A stretch of 64,000 bases of DNA. Origin: Pseudoxanthomonas sp. CF125 (lineage in GTDB: Bacteria > Pseudomonadota > Gammaproteobacteria > Xanthomonadales > Xanthomonadaceae). The DNA lies in contig NZ_FNLD01000001.1 in the NCBI RefSeq assembly GCF_900104085.1, forward strand, positions 661,048 to 725,047. The letters are read 5' to 3'. This document shows positions 26,000-35,207 of the stretch, piece after piece. How positions within the stretch are numbered: position 1 is the stretch's first letter; each line of letters begins with the position of its first letter. The notes beneath the pieces are model-generated. The model saw only the letters and a list, made by a program, of their open reading frames with translations, searched no databases and was not told the DNA's origin. Position numbers and translations under genes: made by a program.

Positions 26000-28960
26000 A
26001 TGCAGTATTCAACTTTTCACCGCAACGCCTTGGCGAGCGCGCTCGCATTGGCGCTGTTGCCGTCGTTCGCGGCGCTGGCCCAGGAGCAGGATGCGCAGCA
26101 GCCACCGGCAGAACAGGCGGCCGACTCCGCGCAAACCGAACCTACTCCCACCGAGTCCGACAAAAGCGCCAAGACCCTCGACGAGGTCACCGTCACCGGC
26201 TCGCGCATCAAGCGCGCGGAGGTCGAGGGCCCGGCGCCGGTGACGGTCATCACCGGCGATCAAATCAGGAAGGAGGGCTTCACCACCGTCTACGAAGCGC
26301 TCAGCTCGCTGACCGAAGTCACCGGCAACGTGCAGAACGATTACGACTGGGGACAGAGCTCGGTCAACGCCAGTCCGCTCAACCTGCGCAACCTCGGCCC
26401 CGGCCGCAGCCTGCTGCTGATCAACGGCCACCGCGTGGCCGATTACCCCATGCCGTATACCGGCAAGAGCAACTTCGCCAACTACAACAACATTCCCACC
26501 GGCATCGTCGATCGCATCGAAGTGCTTTCCAGCGGTGCTTCGGCGATTTACGGATCCGACGCGGTGGCCGGCGTGGTCAACGTCATCCTGAAGAAAGACA
26601 TCGACGGCGACACCTTGCGTGCGCGCTACGGCACGACCACCGAGGGTGGTCGCACGGTGAGCGACGTCTCCTGGTCCGGCGGCCGGCATGGTGAAGATTG
26701 GAGCGTTGCCTACACCTTGCAGTACTTCAACCGCGAACCGTTGTGGGCGCACGACCGGCCGTGGATGGATTCGGAATTCGACGGGCCGCGCCGCACCTGG
26801 AACTACGGCGGCGTGCAGCAGGGCGTCGCGACCAATACCCCCAGCGTCGGCATCCGTCTGTTCGACGCGACCAACGGTCAACGGCTGATGCCGCCGGATG
26901 GCGCCTGCGAGCAGTTCGACGGCGACTTCTTCCTGCATAACCGCATTCTGTACAACGATTTCACCGGCGCGCAGACCGACACCGGCTGGCAATGCGCCCA
27001 GCGTGCCGTGTTCGAGCACTGGACCCTGCGCAACGGCAGCGAGGATCTCTCCGCCTATCTGTACGGCACCAAGCAGTTCGGCAACGTCGAAGCCTGGGCG
27101 ACCGCCGGCTACTGGAAATCCACCGGCGAAAGCAACACCTTCATGCCGGCCTGGGCCAGTTCCAACTATATCGACCGCGACAGCGGCCAGGAGCGCAGCC
27201 TGCTGCGCTACTTCGTACCGAGCGAGATCGGCGGCGTCGACCGCGCGCTGACCCTGTCGGAGGAAACGAACTGGGATTTCAACGCCGGCCTGCGCGGCAG
27301 GGTCTTCAACGACCGCTTCGACTGGGATGTCATGGTCGGCCGTGCCGAGTACGAAGTGCGGGAGCGCTTCCCGACCATCCATGAAGCGCGGGCTGCGGAA
27401 TTCTTCCTGGGCCCATCGCTGGGCATCGATGCGGCCAGCGGCCTGGAAATCCATGCGCCCGACTACAACCGGCTGTGGAACCCGGTGTCCCGCAGCGACT
27501 ACGACAGTGTCCGCGCGGTGGGCGACAAGAAAGCGCGTACCTGGCTCACCCAGGGCAGCTTCGTGCTCAGCGGCGATTTGTTCGAAGGCTGGGCCGGCCC
27601 TATCGGTTTCGCCGGTGTTCTGGAAGCCGCCAAGCAAGGCTACAAGCTGTATCCCGACCCGAATACCATGGGCACCAACCCGGTGTATTTCACGCCGTTC
27701 GGCAACATCGAAACCGGCGGCGGCGAGCGCAACCGCTACGCGGCGGGCGTGGAATTCAAGATTCCACTGCTCAAGAGCCTGACGCTATCCACCGCCGGCC
27801 GTTACGACCGCTATGACGCGGTCGCCGACGATGCGGCCACTACTTACAACCTGGGCCTGGAGTGGCGTCCGTTTGCCAACTTGCTGCTGCGCAGCAGCTA
27901 CGCCACCAGCTTCCGCGCGCCGGACATGCACTTCGTCTATGCCGATCCCAGCGAAAGCGTGGCCGACCAGGTCGACTATCTGACCTGCCTGCGGGATCCC
28001 AACCGGCAGACCAGTAATTGCCCCGGTGGCGATGGCGATCCGTACCACATCGACAATCCGCTGATCGCCCGGCAGGGCACCGAAGACCTGCTGTACGAAA
28101 CCGGCGATTCGTTCACCTACGGCTTCGTCTGGGATGCGTTCGAGGGCTTCTCGCTCAGCGCCGACTACTGGCGGGTCAATATCGAGAATGCGATCGACGA
28201 CGTCAGCGCCGACCAGGTGCTGTTGGACGAGGCCTACTGCCTGACCGGGCAGTCGCCCGCCGACAAGCCGCGCCGCACTCCGCCCAGCCAGGCGCTATGC
28301 GACCTGCAGCTCAGCCGCGTCACTCGAGATGCCAACGGCGTGGTCACCCGCGTCGAAATTGGCCCGATCAACCGTGCCAAGCAGAGCGTGAGCGGCATCG
28401 ACGTGGCTTCGCGCTATCAGTGGCAGACCGCGAACTGGGGAACTTTCGATTTCGCACTGAACTACACCCAGCAGCTGACCTACAAGTTCGCCCAGTTCGA
28501 AGGCGACCTGTTCGAAAATGTCCGCGACCAGGAACGCCAGATCCGCTACCGCGGCCGCGCCAGTGCCACCTGGACGATGGATCCCTGGACTGCGGTGCTG
28601 TACGTGGATTGGACCGCGGGTACCCGCAGCGACCGGAACGGCGGCTGTGCCGCACTGCCCAACGGTTTCCGCCCGGACGTGGCCACCGATTGCACGGATC
28701 TGCGCGTGGATCAGACCACGGGCGAGCGCAGCATCACGTACGGGCAGCAGAGCGAATTCGTGGACTTCTACAACCAGGACAAGATCTATTGGAACGCCAG
28801 CGTCGGCTATCAGTTCAATGAGGCCCTGCGCCTGAACTTCTACGTCAACAACATCCTGGACGACCACTTCCAGGACAAGTGGTGCGGCGGCTTCGCCTAC
28901 TGCGTGGCCAATCCGGTAGGGCGCGAAGTGGCGGCGGAGGTCGTGTACAGGTTCGACTGA
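26000..28960 (+). CDS. TonB-dependent outer membrane receptor
   Basis: Large TBDR of 986 residues. The start at 26000 follows GGAGGGGG by 7 bases and begins a signal peptide (residues 1-27, ending AALA). A spacer rich in Q, A, P and E precedes the TonB box-like TLDEVTVTGSRIKR (60-73). The plug (PAPVTVITGDQIRKEGF; NLRNLGPGRSLLLINGHR; EVLSSGASAIYGSDAVAGV) and the barrel to the end (EVVYRFD) are intact. The plug type differs from the other two receptors here. It sits beside the fucose genes and may import fucosylated glycans, or may serve the LacI set through the operator-like site upstream. A strong terminator follows. Confidence 0.92.
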   Translation: MQYSTFHRNALASALALALLPSFAALAQEQDAQQPPAEQAADSAQTEPTPTESDKSAKTLDEVTVTGSRIKRAEVEGPAPVTVITGDQIRKEGFTTVYEALSSLTEVTGNVQNDYDWGQSSVNASPLNLRNLGPGRSLLLINGHRVADYPMPYTGKSNFANYNNIPTGIVDRIEVLSSGASAIYGSDAVAGVVNVILKKDIDGDTLRARYGTTTEGGRTVSDVSWSGGRHGEDWSVAYTLQYFNREPLWAHDRPWMDSEFDGPRRTWNYGGVQQGVATNTPSVGIRLFDATNGQRLMPPDGACEQFDGDFFLHNRILYNDFTGAQTDTGWQCAQRAVFEHWTLRNGSEDLSAYLYGTKQFGNVEAWATAGYWKSTGESNTFMPAWASSNYIDRDSGQERSLLRYFVPSEIGGVDRALTLSEETNWDFNAGLRGRVFNDRFDWDVMVGRAEYEVRERFPTIHEARAAEFFLGPSLGIDAASGLEIHAPDYNRLWNPVSRSDYDSVRAVGDKKARTWLTQGSFVLSGDLFEGWAGPIGFAGVLEAAKQGYKLYPDPNTMGTNPVYFTPFGNIETGGGERNRYAAGVEFKIPLLKSLTLSTAGRYDRYDAVADDAATTYNLGLEWRPFANLLLRSSYATSFRAPDMHFVYADPSESVADQVDYLTCLRDPNRQTSNCPGGDGDPYHIDNPLIARQGTEDLLYETGDSFTYGFVWDAFEGFSLSADYWRVNIENAIDDVSADQVLLDEAYCLTGQSPADKPRRTPPSQALCDLQLSRVTRDANGVVTRVEIGPINRAKQSVSGIDVASRYQWQTANWGTFDFALNYTQQLTYKFAQFEGDLFENVRDQERQIRYRGRASATWTMDPWTAVLYVDWTAGTRSDRNGGCAALPNGFRPDVATDCTDLRVDQTTGERSITYGQQSEFVDFYNQDKIYWNASVGYQFNEALRLNFYVNNILDDHFQDKWCGGFAYCVANPVGREVAAEVVYRFD

Positions 28961-28985
28961 TACGGTTGTCGGAAGGAGTTTCAAA

Positions 28986-29025
28986 AAAAGAGCCCGGTGT
29001 GAGCCGGGCTCTTTTCTGTTTTTTT
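28986..29025 (+). terminator. Rho-independent terminator after the TBDR
   Basis: Stem AAAAGAGCCCGG / CCGGGCTCTTTT with a 6-base loop, then CTG and seven T residues. It begins 25 bases after the TBDR stop. The A-run on the other side could make it work in both directions. Confidence 0.93.
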
Positions 29026-29090
29026 GGATGCGCATCCGTCGTAATCAAGCGACAGTGGTGCTGGTGTATTCTCCACGCAGGGGGCACATC

Positions 29091-29504
29091 ATGATCCGTG
29101 AATTTTTCACACTCGCTCTGGTTTCCTGCGCGTTTGCTACGTCGGCTCAGATTTCGGTGTCCAAGCCCAAGACGTCACCGCCACCAGTGCGAGTCAAAGC
29201 CGCGCCTTACAATTCAGCGGCCAAGGACACCACGCCGCTCAATTGCGAGAAGTATCGAACGCGCCCGCACCCCGGCATGATCGGATTTTGCGAGGGTATG
29301 GAAACCACGCTGCTACAGAACGAAGCCCGCCGTCAGGGCCGGCCCACGCCGTCGCGGACTGTCGTCAAGTTGCCGGCAATGGGAACCCCGGCTGCGAAAG
29401 ACCTCGGATACGCTTGCATCGGCGGCACTGCCATGCGCCGTCTTGCTAATGGATGGGAGCAAGTGGCTAACGGTGCGGGCTGGCAGCGGTGTGTTGAGGG
29501 GTAG
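29091..29504 (+). CDS. Small secreted hypothetical protein
   Basis: 137 residues, not recognised. Residues 1-19 look like a Sec signal (MIREFFTLALVSCAFATSA). The mature part is basic and proline-rich at first (KPKTSPPPVRVK). It has four cysteines, in LNCEKY, GFCEG, YACIG and QRCVEG, suggesting two disulfides in the periplasm or outside. The ATG at 29091 follows AGGGGG. It stands alone between the TBDR terminator and the mqo region. Coding appears likely from the signal and start site, but no family is claimed. Confidence 0.6.
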   Translation: MIREFFTLALVSCAFATSAQISVSKPKTSPPPVRVKAAPYNSAAKDTTPLNCEKYRTRPHPGMIGFCEGMETTLLQNEARRQGRPTPSRTVVKLPAMGTPAAKDLGYACIGGTAMRRLANGWEQVANGAGWQRCVEG

Positions 29505-29918
29505 GGTAGGGCTACACCCTTCATCGTCGGTTCTATCTGCGCCGTCGTCGTGGTTTGGGGCACCGTCACTGCGGGCTCCTTGATGGACCTTCTTTGCCTG
29601 GCATTTCGAGCGAGCGCTTCTCCGTCGTCCCGTTCGCGCGCCTGCTCACCGAAGCACCCGCATCACTGTCGACGTTCCACCAAGGCGAAGAGCAAGGTTA
29701 TACCGACTACCCGACCCGTCGTGGGGCTGTGTTGAGTCTGTAGAAGTTCGGGTAGACGAAGTGGTCACGCGATGCGCAGGAATAGTCGGGTTATCATCCG
29801 GGCGGCTCGTTGGTCGACGGCGCCGCTGGCCTTAGCGCCTGCAAAGTCCGTCGTCCGATAGAGTCAGGGCGCGTCACCGGATGATTTCTCCCCCTTCGAT
29901 GGCAAGGCATCTATCCCT
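29505..29918. other. Gene-free region upstream of mqo
   Basis: No supported gene in 414 bases. It starts with two overlapping GGGTAGGG octamers (29499-29506 and 29504-29511), the KOPS form that guides FtsK, pointing at the dif site 2.3 kb away. The mqo promoter presumably lies in the last 150 bases. Confidence 0.55.
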
Positions 29919-31637
29919 ATGAAGAAGCTGCTTAAAATCATGGTTGGCCTTGTGCTGACACTAGCCGTATCGGGCGCACTGTTCCTGTACTGGCCACTCT
30001 ATGAGGGCTCAGCGCCCGAGGCCGACAACGATAAGCCTGTCGATGCGGTGTTGATAGGCGGCGGCATCATGAGCGTCACTCTGGCTACCTATCTGCAGGA
30101 ACTTCAGCCGGGTTGGAATGTAGAGCTGTTTGAGCGCTTGGATGGCGTGGGCCTGGAGAGTTCCAACGGCTGGAACAACGCCGGCACCGGCCACTCTGCT
30201 TTCGCCGAGTTGAACTACACGCCCGAGCTGCCCGACGGCACGGTGGAGACCAAGCGCGCGGTCGGCATCGCCGAGCAGTTCGAGGTCTCGCGCCAGTTCT
30301 GGGCACACGAGGTCAAACAAGGGCGGCTGCGCCAACCCTCGGATTTCATCAATTCCACGCCACACCTTAGCTTCGTATGGGGCGACAAGAACATCGAGTT
30401 CCTGCGCAAGCGCCAGCAAGCGCTAGTCAAAAATCCTCTGTTCTACGGCATGGAGTACAGCACCGACCCGGAACAGATCCGCAAGTGGGCGCCGCTGGTC
30501 ATGGAAGGCCGTGATCCGTCGCAGAAAGTGGCCGCCACCTACATGCCGCTGGGCACGGACGTGAATTTCGGCGTGATCACCAACCAGTTGACGGCCTCCC
30601 TGCAACGCAACCCGAACTTCCACCTCCGGCTGCAGCACGAAGTCACCACTTTGCACCGGAACGAAGACAAGACCTGGAATGTCACAGTCGAAGACCTCAA
30701 AAGCGGCAAGGAGCGAACAGTCAAAACACGCTTCGTATTCATTGGCGCCGGCGGCGCATCGCTGAAGCTACTGCAGATATCAGGTATCCCCGAATCGAAG
30801 AACTACGCCGGCTTCCCGGTAGGCGGCCAATTCCTGGCATTCCAGAAGCCGGCCATCGTCGAGCGCCACAAGGTCAAAGTCTATGGCATGGCCGAGACCG
30901 GCTCGCCGCCGATGTCGGTGCCGCATATCGACGCGCGCAAGCTGGAAGGCAAACCCGTCGTGCTGTTCGGGCCGTTCGCTCTGTACAGCACCAAGTTTCT
31001 GAAGGAAGGTTCCTGGTTCGACCTGTATTCGTCCGTCAACCACGACAACGTGGCCGGCATGATGAAGGTCGGTGAGGAGAACCTGGACCTGGTCAAATAC
31101 CTGCTGCAGCAGGCTGAGCTGACCGATGCCGACCGCCAAGCCGAATTGGTCAAGTATTACCCGCAGGCCAAGCGTGAGGACTGGAAGCTGATCACCGCCG
31201 GCCAGCGTGTGCAGGTCATCAAGCGCGACCCAGAAACCGGCAAGACCAGCTTACAGTTCGGCACCGAGATCGTGGCCGACAAGGACGGCAGCATTGCGGC
31301 CTTGTTGGGCGCCTCGCCGGGTGCATCGACCTCGCCGTCGATCATGCTCAGCGTGTTAGCCAAGGCTTTCCCGAAAGAGATGGAAGCGGGCTGGAAGACG
31401 CGCCTGAAGGCGATCGTGCCTAGCTATGGCGAGGAACTGAACAAGAGCGCGGCGTTGACCAACCAGATCCGCCACATGACCAGCGAGGCATTGCACCTGC
31501 CGTATGTGGAAGTGCCCGAGCAACCCGGCGCTAACCTGCAACCTTCGCCGGCTGCCGAGCCGGCAGTCCAGCCGCAACCGGAAGTGATCCCGACCGACAA
31601 GCGCGACAACACCAACAGCGAGATGCAGGAGCTGTAG
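29919..31637 (+). CDS. mqo: Malate:quinone oxidoreductase
   Basis: FAD-dependent enzyme oxidising L-malate to oxaloacetate and reducing quinone, a TCA-cycle step at the inner membrane. It has 572 residues, longer than the roughly 500 of the core family. There is an N-terminal hydrophobic segment (residues 4-26) and a proline/glutamine-rich tail after residue 535. The dinucleotide-binding motif is [18 protein letters not shown], followed by the family signature [28 protein letters not shown] is near the end. The N-terminal segment may anchor or export it. It is a single gene, with the dif site 154 bases past the stop. Confidence 0.95.
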   Translation: MKKLLKIMVGLVLTLAVSGALFLYWPLYEGSAPEADNDKPVDAVLIGGGIMSVTLATYLQELQPGWNVELFERLDGVGLESSNGWNNAGTGHSAFAELNYTPELPDGTVETKRAVGIAEQFEVSRQFWAHEVKQGRLRQPSDFINSTPHLSFVWGDKNIEFLRKRQQALVKNPLFYGMEYSTDPEQIRKWAPLVMEGRDPSQKVAATYMPLGTDVNFGVITNQLTASLQRNPNFHLRLQHEVTTLHRNEDKTWNVTVEDLKSGKERTVKTRFVFIGAGGASLKLLQISGIPESKNYAGFPVGGQFLAFQKPAIVERHKVKVYGMAETGSPPMSVPHIDARKLEGKPVVLFGPFALYSTKFLKEGSWFDLYSSVNHDNVAGMMKVGEENLDLVKYLLQQAELTDADRQAELVKYYPQAKREDWKLITAGQRVQVIKRDPETGKTSLQFGTEIVADKDGSIAALLGASPGASTSPSIMLSVLAKAFPKEMEAGWKTRLKAIVPSYGEELNKSAALTNQIRHMTSEALHLPYVEVPEQPGANLQPSPAAEPAVQPQPEVIPTDKRDNTNSEMQEL

Positions 31638-31698
31638 GTAAGCCCCCAAGGCACCGGCGCGTTGCCCATCTTGAGAGACGGAGTAGGTGAGCATTCCA

Positions 31699-31732
31699 TC
31701 GATACAACTCCAGAATCGATACAACTCCAGAA
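31699..31732. repeat. Perfect 17-bp tandem duplication
   Basis: TCGATACAACTCCAGAA occurs twice head to tail, 59 bases before the dif site. No gene covers it. It may be slippage or the footprint of an excised element. Confidence 0.9.
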
Positions 31733-31790
31733 AGGCAGAGCTACCACGTCTGCAGGCAAGCCCAAGCCCAGGAGACAGCACCACCGCTAA

Positions 31791-31818
31791 ATTTCGCATA
31801 ATGCATATTATGTAAAAT
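31791..31818. other. dif: dif site for XerC/XerD chromosome dimer resolution
   Basis: A 28-bp site in three parts: ATTTCGCATAA (XerC arm), TGCATA (centre), TTATGTAAAAT (XerD arm). The XerC arm fits the proteobacterial consensus RNTKCGCATAA at every base. The XerD arm differs from TTATGTTAAAT at one base and the centre from TGTATA at one base. It is intergenic, between mqo and a convergent gene. GGGNAGGG octamers point toward it from both sides across the window. The consensus is recalled from the literature. Confidence 0.87.
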
Positions 31819-31906
31819 GCGATGTGTTACTAACTGGGTCTTACAAGTCTTTGGCTGGGCCGGCGCACAAACCGCTCGGCCCATCCAAAGCCCACCCTTT
31901 CGATCT

Positions 31907-33952
31907 TTAGGGCGCTACCTGGCAGGTCAACGTGAAGGTCACGCTGCCATTTGCCGGCAAGGTCGGAATGGTGGCGCCGCTGGTCGACTGCAGCGCGCTG
32001 ACCAGGTCGGTTGGACTCGGGCACGCCGCACCGTTCGTCTCCGAACCGCAGACCGCGTTGGTGCAGGTCAAGCCAGTCGTCGCCGGATCGCGAACGACTG
32101 CACCGTCGGCGACGCCGGGTCCGGCATTGGTGACCACGATGCTGTACTCCACGGTCGAACCAACCGCCACCGTGTCGTTGCTCCCATCCGTAGGACCACT
32201 CGCCGGCGTGTTGGTCTTGGTGATCTGCAGGTTCGCGTGGGCGCTGTTGGTGAACGTGCAAGTGATGTTGGCGTCGGCCGCCATAGCCGCGGCGTCGAGC
32301 ACAACCGTGCGTGCGGTCAGGTTTGGCGTTGCGGTACCGCCTGAGCCCAAGCCCGTGCACACGATGCCGCTCAAAGTGAAGTCGGCAGCCGCGCCTTCGG
32401 TAAGGGTCGTGGGCGTGCCTGCGGCCGCCAGCGACTGCGTCGTACCGCTAACCGCGGTGTTCGGCGCCGTGGTGGTCAGATTCTGCGTGGCGAAGCCGTT
32501 GTCGCCACTGAAGGAAAACGTGCCCACGCCGCCCGTGGAGATTTTGGCGATGGTCAAGGTCGGCACCAACTGCGGCAGCGCCAACCGATAATCTTCGGCT
32601 TCGCCGTTGACCGCTACGCCAGCAGGATTGGCCACGCCCGCTTCATCCGGCGACAGGCGCAAACGCATGTAGCTGGTCGCCTGCAACGCATAGTCGGCCG
32701 GGATAGTCCAAGTGAGCGAAACAGTACCGCTGCCGCTCGCGCAACTTGCGGTCGCCGAGCGATCGTCGGCATCGAAGCTGCCATTGCCGTCGAAGTCGAT
32801 CCAACCCGCCACGAACGCCGGCCCGGTACAGGCGATATTCGAGATCGTATAGCTGGTGCCAGGCGGACTGCTCGGTGGCGGCACGGCGGCATACCCGCCT
32901 CCCAACGGACCCGTTGTCTTGGGCAAGGCATCGACGTCGGAGCCGCCGATCGCGCCGGCGGCGTCGGGGTCCGGCTCTATCGTCGCGCCCAGGCGCGCAC
33001 CGGGCACCACTACTGCCAGATTGGCCCGATCGTTGTAATCGCCGCCGGTGACCGCGACGCCCCCGCTCCAGTTGGTGTTGAGCACGTGCGCAGCAGCGCT
33101 ACCGTACGAGGCAGGAATGGCTTCGGAGAACTCAAGATCGATCACCGCACCCACGGCTACCGCGGAAACGCCGCCGCCCCGGGCGATGACCCTGGCCGAC
33201 AAGGCGCCGTCGATGAACCCGACCAGTGCCGGGCCCGCGCGCAGCGAAGGCGTGGCGTTGCCTTCGCAGCTGACTCCAGGCGAAGTAGGACCGGCGAAGC
33301 GGACTTCCTGCGGGCTTCCGGTCACGGTGACCGTGGAACGGATGTTGGTATTGCCACCGCGGCATTGGGCGATCTCGTCGATCACTCGCAGCGTGCCGCC
33401 ACTGGTCAGGCGCGCTGCGACGTACTCACTGCCGCCGCTGGCTTCGGCGTCCGCGAACACCAGGCCGCTGAGTCCGAAAGGCACGCCGCCCAGCGTGGCG
33501 CTGCACGCGAAGTCGAACTCGATCGTCGTGCCGCCTGGCGTCGCCAGACCCACGCTCAACGTATTGGGGTTGGCGCCCTGCCCCGGCTGGTTGCCGCCGA
33601 TGTTGTACAGGTCGTCGAGGCCGTCGCCCTGCCAGCTGCCTGGCGTGTAGACGGTCAAGCCGTTGGTCGTGCCACCCGTGCGCGTGGCGTTGCTCAGGGT
33701 GCAGGTGATATCGAGACGGTTGGCGCTCGATGCCGGTGTGCCGATATTGAAGCCACGGGTGATCGTTCTTCCCGCGAAGACGTTTTCCCCGTTGTTGCCC
33801 CAGTCCACCCAAAAGATGCGCCCGCGATGCACGCCGCTGCCGCCCGTGGCGAACTGCGCCTGTGCCGGCGCTATCGCGGCCAACAGCAGCAGCGCGCAAA
33901 AAACCGCGCGGCTCGCGCGCTTCGATATCCAGATTGTTGCCTCTGACCGCAT
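31907..33952 (-). CDS. Secreted GEVED/DUF11-domain surface protein
   Basis: Exported protein of 681 residues. The ATG at 33952 is chosen because AAGGGG is 9 bases before it; longer versions need a TTG or leave no spacing. The signal ends AIAPAQA. The first 330 residues are a cell-surface-like beta-rich region (FATGGSGVHRGRIFWVDWG...). A GEVED domain follows (FVAGWIDFDGNGSFDADD ... VNGEAEDYRLALP), then Ig-like repeats and a DUF11 domain at the end (NLQITKTNTPASGPTDGSND; YSIVVTNAGPGVADG). Such proteins are adhesins or envelope proteins of unknown task. It ends directly with DUF11 and has no sorting signal that I can see. It lies next to dif, a common landing place for acquired DNA. Confidence 0.82.
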   Translation of the reverse strand: MRSEATIWISKRASRAVFCALLLLAAIAPAQAQFATGGSGVHRGRIFWVDWGNNGENVFAGRTITRGFNIGTPASSANRLDITCTLSNATRTGGTTNGLTVYTPGSWQGDGLDDLYNIGGNQPGQGANPNTLSVGLATPGGTTIEFDFACSATLGGVPFGLSGLVFADAEASGGSEYVAARLTSGGTLRVIDEIAQCRGGNTNIRSTVTVTGSPQEVRFAGPTSPGVSCEGNATPSLRAGPALVGFIDGALSARVIARGGGVSAVAVGAVIDLEFSEAIPASYGSAAAHVLNTNWSGGVAVTGGDYNDRANLAVVVPGARLGATIEPDPDAAGAIGGSDVDALPKTTGPLGGGYAAVPPPSSPPGTSYTISNIACTGPAFVAGWIDFDGNGSFDADDRSATASCASGSGTVSLTWTIPADYALQATSYMRLRLSPDEAGVANPAGVAVNGEAEDYRLALPQLVPTLTIAKISTGGVGTFSFSGDNGFATQNLTTTAPNTAVSGTTQSLAAAGTPTTLTEGAAADFTLSGIVCTGLGSGGTATPNLTARTVVLDAAAMAADANITCTFTNSAHANLQITKTNTPASGPTDGSNDTVAVGSTVEYSIVVTNAGPGVADGAVVRDPATTGLTCTNAVCGSETNGAACPSPTDLVSALQSTSGATIPTLPANGSVTFTLTCQVAP

Positions 33953-34364
33953 TTCATCCATCCCCTTAAGCAAAATCCGGCGCTCCCGCCGGATGTCGAT
34001 TCAAATCGGTATTTGCCGGCCAGCTTGAGGAACCAATCCATGTGGCCGGAATCGAAATCGGCCATATGGTCGCCGAAAACTTTTAAAATTGTAACCAGCG
34101 ACACTGAAATTTTCGCCAGCGCATGGCTGTCACCGCCGAAACCGTAACGGAATGATCCCCCCTGCCCGCTCACCTGCAAGAGCAGCGTGAGCACGATCAA
34201 TGCCGCAGATTTGGCTTCTGCAGTTGCCGGCATTCGCACTATGGCTGCTGAAATTTCATTACTCACTGAATTTCACCAAAACTCACATCCGCGACCGACA
34301 GTCTTGCGCAGGCGGCCACCGCTCCAGGTGTACCTTGTTATCGCCGATGTTCACCCCTGCCCTA
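33953..34364. other. Gene-free region between the surface protein and aldose epimerase
   Basis: No supported gene in 412 bases. It presumably carries the promoter of the surface protein (AT-rich around 34078-34115). CCCTGCCC at 34160 and 34355 are minus-strand KOPS-like octamers. Confidence 0.5.
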
Positions 34365-35207
34365 TCAGGGCTTCAGCCATTCAATCAAAAATCTCTTCCG
34401 GAGCGTTTCCCCCGGCAGAACCATCGCCGGTTCCAAATTGAACGCATCGGGCGGGCCGCTTTGCGGCTCTATGCAGGTGGCGTGGGCGGTCTGGTCGTAG
34501 ACCACCCAATGCGTGCAGTCCGAACTCAACCGCAGGCGCTGGCCCGCGCGTTGCAGCACGACCGGCGCCTGGTTGATGAAGCAGTCGTCCCACGGACCCG
34601 GCAGCGGCTCCACCAATGGCAGTATCGCGATTCCCTGCTGGTCGCGGGGATACATGCTGCTGGGCGAGAACAGCAGTTGCTCCGGCTTGCGGAACCAAGG
34701 ATGCCAGCCGATGACGGCCGGCATCGGAGCCGCACCGGCGCGCACCGACAACTCCATCTTCAACCGGCCCTCGCCCACCTCGATCCGCTGGTGCGCGGTT
34801 CCGCCGAACGGCCAGCGCTCGTCTTCGGGCAGTGCCAGCGAAAGCTCCGCGGCACGGGGCTCATGCGCTTCCACCTGCCAGGCCATCGTGAAACCAACGC
34901 CATGAATGGCGTGCGCGTCCAGGTTCAGCGGCAGCTGGTATTCCCGGCCCTGGAAGTCGAATCGACCCTGGCGAATGCGGCCTGCCCACGGCACCATCGG
35001 ATAACTTCCCCAGGCGATCATCGCCTGATTGGCGTCATCGTAGCCAACGAGATGATCGATGCCGTCGCAATGGATCTGCGCGATGCGCCCACCGGCCTGC
35101 GGTGCGATAGTCACGCGTAGCCCTGCGTTGCCGATCGCGATCAGCGGCCCCGGCTGCATGGGCGCCATTGCGTCCAGCGCTGGCAGGCGGCGAGGATCAA
35201 CCGCCAT
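34365..35207 (-). CDS. Aldose 1-epimerase (mutarotase)
   Basis: Galactose-mutarotase-fold enzyme of 280 residues, cytoplasmic. Motifs are VTIAPQAGGRIAQI, the active-site region PMVPWAGRIRQGRF, AIHGVGF with its His, IGWHPWFRK with the second His, and CIEPQSGPPDAFN with the catalytic Glu. The ATG at 35207 overlaps the end of the GH43 gene by 11 bases, so translation is coupled. It probably anomerises xylose or arabinose released by the GH43 enzyme before isomerisation. Last gene of the GPH transporter-GH43-epimerase operon. Confidence 0.9.
   Translation of the reverse strand: MAVDPRRLPALDAMAPMQPGPLIAIGNAGLRVTIAPQAGGRIAQIHCDGIDHLVGYDDANQAMIAWGSYPMVPWAGRIRQGRFDFQGREYQLPLNLDAHAIHGVGFTMAWQVEAHEPRAAELSLALPEDERWPFGGTAHQRIEVGEGRLKMELSVRAGAAPMPAVIGWHPWFRKPEQLLFSPSSMYPRDQQGIAILPLVEPLPGPWDDCFINQAPVVLQRAGQRLRLSSDCTHWVVYDQTAHATCIEPQSGPPDAFNLEPAMVLPGETLRKRFLIEWLKP

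Noticed and set aside
29550-29743. Two overlapping short plus-strand frames upstream of mqo
   Set aside because: No ribosome sites, frames overlap each other, and the composition is arginine/proline-biased as in chance frames.
33871-34266. Minus-strand frame of 131 codons upstream of the surface protein
   Set aside because: GTG start with no ribosome site, and its second half lies inside the surface-protein gene in another frame.
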